Positions 61,067 through 64,000 of a DNA stretch of 64,000 nucleotides are shown piece by piece (within the stretch, counting starts at the first letter, position 1; each line of letters begins with the position of its first letter). Below the pieces are notes generated by a model. That model was not told where the DNA came from. It was given only the letters and a program-made list of their open reading frames with translations, and ran no database searches. Source of the stretch: an uncultured Prevotellaceae bacterium (lineage in GTDB: Bacteria > Bacteroidota > Bacteroidia > Bacteroidales > Bacteroidaceae); assembly GCA_900315105.1 (NCBI GenBank), contig OMXX01000016.1, forward strand, positions 1-64,000. The letters run 5' to 3'. The position numbers were made by a program, and so were the translations under genes.

Positions 61067-61168
61067 ATGAACAGTTATATTACTTATTTGATTATCGCGG
61101 CCATTCTGGTGGTGGTGAGCAGCTGCAGAATAAGTTGGCAGAGGATATACGGAGAGCCCAGGAAATAA
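61067..61168 (+). CDS. Tiny predicted lipoprotein (33 aa)
   Basis: ATG 61067, 3 bp after the STAND stop. The product MNSYITYLIIAAILVVVSSC plus 13 polar residues has a clean lipoprotein signal with a lipobox V-S-S-C. After processing only about 14 residues would remain. Such entericidin-like peptides can be toxins or anchors. Close spacing to the trypsin-STAND gene raises the possibility of a third component of that system. It may also be a chance frame. Confidence 0.45.
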   Translation: MNSYITYLIIAAILVVVSSCRISWQRIYGEPRK

Positions 61169-61216
61169 ACCAAGGATAAAGGTTTGTGAGTGTCTTTAGT
61201 CTCGGTAATTTATAGA

Positions 61217-61224
61217 TACTTTTG
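61217..61224 (+). promoter_or_regulatory. Possible -7 promoter element (TACTTTTG)
   Basis: TACTTTTG fits TAnnTTTG and lies about 100 bp before the nuclease gene at 61326. The leader between them has a short inverted repeat (TTCTTTGATAGAAGA). It suggests that the nuclease gene is transcribed on its own. Confidence 0.45.
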
Positions 61225-61325
61225 ACGGATTGAACGCGGGTTAACTTCTTTGATAGAAGAGCCGTGCGTATCCCCTACCATGGGTGTTTAGGGTTTAGAA
61301 CTAAAGAACAACTAATATAAGTATA

Positions 61326-63119
61326 ATGGTGAATAAAGCTGAAAAACAGGTCACAATTCAAGTAAGGCGAGTTGTGGAATATAGTGATTTTTTTTGGGGA
61401 GAACCACCTTTAGATATTGTTGCTACGTTAAAACTATTCAATCGCACTACACTGGTACGAACTGCTGCGATTTTCAGTCTTCATTTTGGGAATATGTGCG
61501 TGCCAGATTATGAAAACACATTGTTTTCAGAGAGCAGTAAAAAACATGTTCCATATTTGAATAAACTATTCAAAGCATATTATAAAAGGGTAGGATTAAC
61601 CGAGGGTCAAGAAGTACAGATCTTAACCTTTAGAACCAGTCTTGAACTATGGCGGCAGATATTCGCCATACATGTAGAAGAGTTTACTAGTGAGGTTGCG
61701 GAATCGGATATCGAGTTACTTCTCTTTAAAGTCATCCTTGCAATAAACGAGAATTTGCTATGTTTTAACGAAAAAACGGAACTCTATAAACTAGACGAAC
61801 TAATATTCCTTAACGGTTTTTTGACAAATGACAGCAATAATTATGATCTACAGGCTGTGCTACAACCACAGATGTACTATTTCCAGCAATTAGCAAAATT
61901 TATCCCCACTAATGAGGTTTTATCAAAAGCATCCGAGAGGCTACTGCATGACTGGGGGATAGAAAGCTGGCAACCATACTACACCACGATTATTGTTATA
62001 GCCAGTGAGACAGATAAATATTATAAGAACAAAGTGAACGGCGTTCCAATAATCAGCCCGCAGTGGTTGGAAGGTAACAAAGAAAGCGGCTTCTTGTCGC
62101 CAGCCCTCATGGAGCATCTGTACATAGATGAGGATGAATATATCCCGTATAATGATGATGAGGCGGCAAAAAAAGAAGTAAATGTTGATTACAGAAGATT
62201 CCGTTCTAAACCCTTTGTAAAGTTGAAAGATGGTTCGGGTTATGTGGTGATTAACAACCAGCTTTTATGCGAAAGGTTATTCAATAGCCTGTACTTTGAT
62301 TTTCTGCCTCTTATTAATAATGGCAAGGGTAGTGTAGGCTTTTTCGACTTTAAAAAAAACTTTATAGAAAGAGTATTGTTTCGTAACACATTTTTTAAGT
62401 GTCTTCCAGCGAAATGTTTCACATTCCCCAAACAAGGCGAGGACGGACGAGAAGATCCTCATGAACCGGATTTTTATTGTCGTACGAAACGAGGCGAACT
62501 AATAATTGTGGAATGCAAGGCCATAAAAATGAATGGAGAATGCCGGGATGATGGTGACTATGTGCGTTTGTTGGATGAGTTGCATGAGAAAATCGTTCTT
62601 AAAACTCGCAATCTCGACAAGTTAAGAAGAGAATATAACGGAGAGCCTGAGCCCATAGGAGTCGGGCAATTAATCTATCATATAAGTTCAATAGATGCAG
62701 ATACTTTTCAGTGGGATAATAAAATTCCTGATGATGTGGCTTATTACCCCATCCTTGTTTTTGAAGATATTAAAATGCTCCAAACAGGTATTCTTTCCAT
62801 CGTGAATCGTTGGTACTATGAGGAAATAAAAAGAAATAAGAAGTTGGAATTTGAATTGTCAGATGCGTATATGCCTGTAATGGTAGTTTCTATCAATACA
62901 CTGTATTTATATGATAAATTACTGCAAAAGAGAGGACTGATAAATGTAATAGATTCTTTTGTGGAGAAGAATGCTGTGTATGATAAAACTACAGGGGAGT
63001 ATAAATTTCAAGAAATTGCTGATTTTGATGCTTATTTGCGGAGTTACCCATTCCGGAAGACAGGTGACGTGACTAAGTGGATTAAAGATTTTATTGACAA
63101 CCGAAAGAATATAGCATAA
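61326..63119 (+). CDS. Large protein with C-terminal PD-(D/E)XK nuclease-like domain
   Basis: A 597-residue protein without a recognised overall family. The middle has PHEPDFYCRTKRGELIIVEC, with D382 and E396-C-K398, the D...E-x-K arrangement of PD-(D/E)XK nucleases, followed by helices. The N-terminal ~350 residues are helical and unassigned. No methylase or partner is next to it. A single-gene anti-phage nuclease or a relic of a larger system are both possible. Codon use is more AT-rich than in the STAND operon upstream, consistent with separate acquisition. Confidence 0.7.
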   Translation: MVNKAEKQVTIQVRRVVEYSDFFWGEPPLDIVATLKLFNRTTLVRTAAIFSLHFGNMCVPDYENTLFSESSKKHVPYLNKLFKAYYKRVGLTEGQEVQILTFRTSLELWRQIFAIHVEEFTSEVAESDIELLLFKVILAINENLLCFNEKTELYKLDELIFLNGFLTNDSNNYDLQAVLQPQMYYFQQLAKFIPTNEVLSKASERLLHDWGIESWQPYYTTIIVIASETDKYYKNKVNGVPIISPQWLEGNKESGFLSPALMEHLYIDEDEYIPYNDDEAAKKEVNVDYRRFRSKPFVKLKDGSGYVVINNQLLCERLFNSLYFDFLPLINNGKGSVGFFDFKKNFIERVLFRNTFFKCLPAKCFTFPKQGEDGREDPHEPDFYCRTKRGELIIVECKAIKMNGECRDDGDYVRLLDELHEKIVLKTRNLDKLRREYNGEPEPIGVGQLIYHISSIDADTFQWDNKIPDDVAYYPILVFEDIKMLQTGILSIVNRWYYEEIKRNKKLEFELSDAYMPVMVVSINTLYLYDKLLQKRGLINVIDSFVEKNAVYDKTTGEYKFQEIADFDAYLRSYPFRKTGDVTKWIKDFIDNRKNIA

Positions 63120-63141
63120 AGGAAGACCTTAATTAGATAAT

Positions 63142-63206
63142 ATGAAATACTTAATCGTAGTAGCGCACCCGGATGATGAGGTGCTGGGTGCAGGAGCATC
63201 GATATG
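63142..63206 (+). pseudogene. 5' fragment of a PIG-L (LmbE-like) deacetylase gene
   Basis: ATG 63142 starts MKYLIVVAHPDDEVLGAGAS, which contains the metal motif H-P-D-D-E of PIG-L N-acetylsugar deacetylases. After about 22 residues the sequence switches abruptly to the aminotransferase in another frame, and the PIG-L frame soon stops. It is the left side of a recombination junction. Confidence 0.8.
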
Positions 63207-63553
63207 GGCTCGCGCTACAACGGGCAGACGTTGGGCACATTCGGTAAATATGGCGTGCTGTCGTTCAACGGCAACAAGATGATTACCACCTCCGGCGGTG
63301 GCGCACTTATCACCGAGGATGAGGACCATTGGCGCGAAATCATGATGTATGCCACGCAGTATCGTGAGAGCTATCCATATTATCAGCATGAGAAGATAGG
63401 GTATAACTACCGTATGAGTAATATCTGTGCAGGCATTGGTCGAGGACAGATGACAGTGGTGAATGACCACCTTGCACATCATAAGCACGTGCAGAAGATG
63501 TATGAGGAACTGTTGGCTGATGTGCCAGGAGTACACGTACATTCACAGCCCAA

Positions 63554-63590
63554 TGAAACTTGCAACTTGAATCCTGAAACCCAAGTCCCT
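63554..63590 (+). repeat. Word-repeat insertion 1 in aminotransferase copy 3
   Basis: GAAACTTGCAACTTGAATCC and CTGAAACCC words, the same family as the spacer array at 3066-3182, lie exactly where copy 2 carries GGTCAAC words and copy 1 has no insertion. Confidence 0.8.
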
Positions 63591-63847
63591 GTCTATGACA
63601 GTAACTACTGGCTGTGCACTATCACTATTGATGAGAACGTGAAGGTGAAGGGGCAAGAGGATGCCTATAAGACAATCGTGACAGGTGCTGTCGGTGGTGC
63701 AGCGGGTGTCATCCATGCTGCTGCCTCTGCTCATACTGACTGTGAGCCCAATGCCAATGTAGAGGCTATGCGAGTAGCACTTGATAAGGCACAGATAGAA
63801 GCAAGACCTGTATGGAAACCCATGCACAAGCAGCCAGTGTACTGTCG

Positions 63848-63882
63848 TACAAATGAAGAATGTAGAATGAAGAATGAAGAAT
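63848..63882 (+). repeat. Word-repeat insertion 2 in aminotransferase copy 3
   Basis: AATGAAGAATGTAGAATGAA followed by GAATGAAGAATT words occupy a site near the end of the gene where copies 1 and 2 have none. Similar words (GTGAAGAATGATGAG) occur in the spacer at 29155-29200. Confidence 0.8.
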
Positions 63883-64000
63883 TGCCATGCGGCGCAATTT
63901 GCCAGACATCGGCAACGAGCGTGGCATATATCAATGGTGTGTCTGAAGCAATCTTCAAGGTTGGTATGTGTCTGCCTGCCGGTCCGTATGTGACAGATGA

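Larger units (their letters stand above)
63204..64000 (+). pseudogene. Aminotransferase copy 3, 5'-truncated chimera, runs off the right edge
   Basis: From ATG 63204 the frame is open to the window's end (over 265 residues) and matches the aminotransferases at 5824 and 40177 from GQTLGTFGKYGVLSFNGNKM onward, including the PLP lysine. About 175 N-terminal residues are missing. DNA identity to copy 2 is very high in several stretches. It carries two in-frame word-repeat insertions: ETCNLNPETQVPV at 63554-63590, and CRTNEECRMKNEELPCGAIC at about 63844-63903. Without the N-terminal half it should not be active. The junction with the PIG-L fragment is at about 63206. Confidence 0.85.

Overview
The window looks like a chromosomal accessory region of a gut or rumen Bacteroidales bacterium, probably Prevotella-like. 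The reasons are moderate GC, promoters of the TAnnTTTG type, four-helix-bundle S23-type genes, NTP_transf_5 and WbuC-type proteins at the end of a surface-glycan locus, and VirE_N/PriCT-type proteins. No tRNA, rRNA or CRISPR array was seen. Nearly all real genes lie on the plus strand; the exception is a partial gene running off the left edge (1-830, minus).

Region 1 (about 1-4.6 kb) is gene-poor. It holds two four-helix-bundle (S23-type) genes, each lying inside arrays of 7-19 bp repeat words, and two related hypothetical genes. It ends with a TAnnTTTG promoter (4141-4148) and a leader of about 450 nt. Region 2 (4.6-31 kb) is a surface polysaccharide locus. Its first ten genes (4607-14756) match a nonulosonic (sialic-acid-like) pathway of legionaminic type: 4,6-dehydratase, aminotransferase, NeuD-type acetyltransferase, NeuB-type synthase, NeuC-type epimerase, two Gfo/Idh/MocA enzymes, CMP-transferase, N-acetyl-sugar amidotransferase and PtmE-type CBS-nucleotidyltransferase. 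Then come Wzx, Wzy, glycosyltransferases and acyltransferases, a beta-helix lipoprotein, an NTP_transf_5 protein and a WbuC cupin. Four genes carry poly-G tracts of 8-9 bases (15322, 20294, 23646, 25169). Two are out of frame and would be restored by exactly one extra G, which points to phase variation of the glycan.

Region 3 (31-41.5 kb) mixes glycan and conflict genes: a Panacea/SocA-type toxin-antitoxin pair, two near-identical initiating sugar transferases with an FRG-domain gene between them, a metallophosphoesterase/STAND NTPase/propeller protein of 1336 aa, and a second copy of the aminotransferase. Region 4 (41.6-63.1 kb) is a defence island. It contains a 5'-truncated helicase, a RADAR pair (RdrA ATPase, RdrB deaminase) coupled to a gene that looks like a Pycsar-type nucleotide cyclase, an AbiJ-type protein, a VirE_N/PriCT protein, a reverse transcriptase with a structured leader, a DpnII-like nuclease, a DUF2971 protein, an MBL hydrolase with a trypsin-STAND protein (AVAST type I-like), and a lone PD-(D/E)XK nuclease. 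The window ends in a third, chimeric aminotransferase copy fused behind a scrap of a PIG-L deacetylase gene.

Two themes link the regions. First, duplicated glycan genes and their fragments (aminotransferase x3, sugar transferase x2, NTP_transf_5 C-terminus x2 beyond the full gene) bracket the defence modules, so homologous recombination probably assembled the island. Second, short word-repeats that fill the spacers also appear as in-frame insertions inside at least two of the duplicated enzymes, at four sites. All functional assignments rest on motif reading without database searches.
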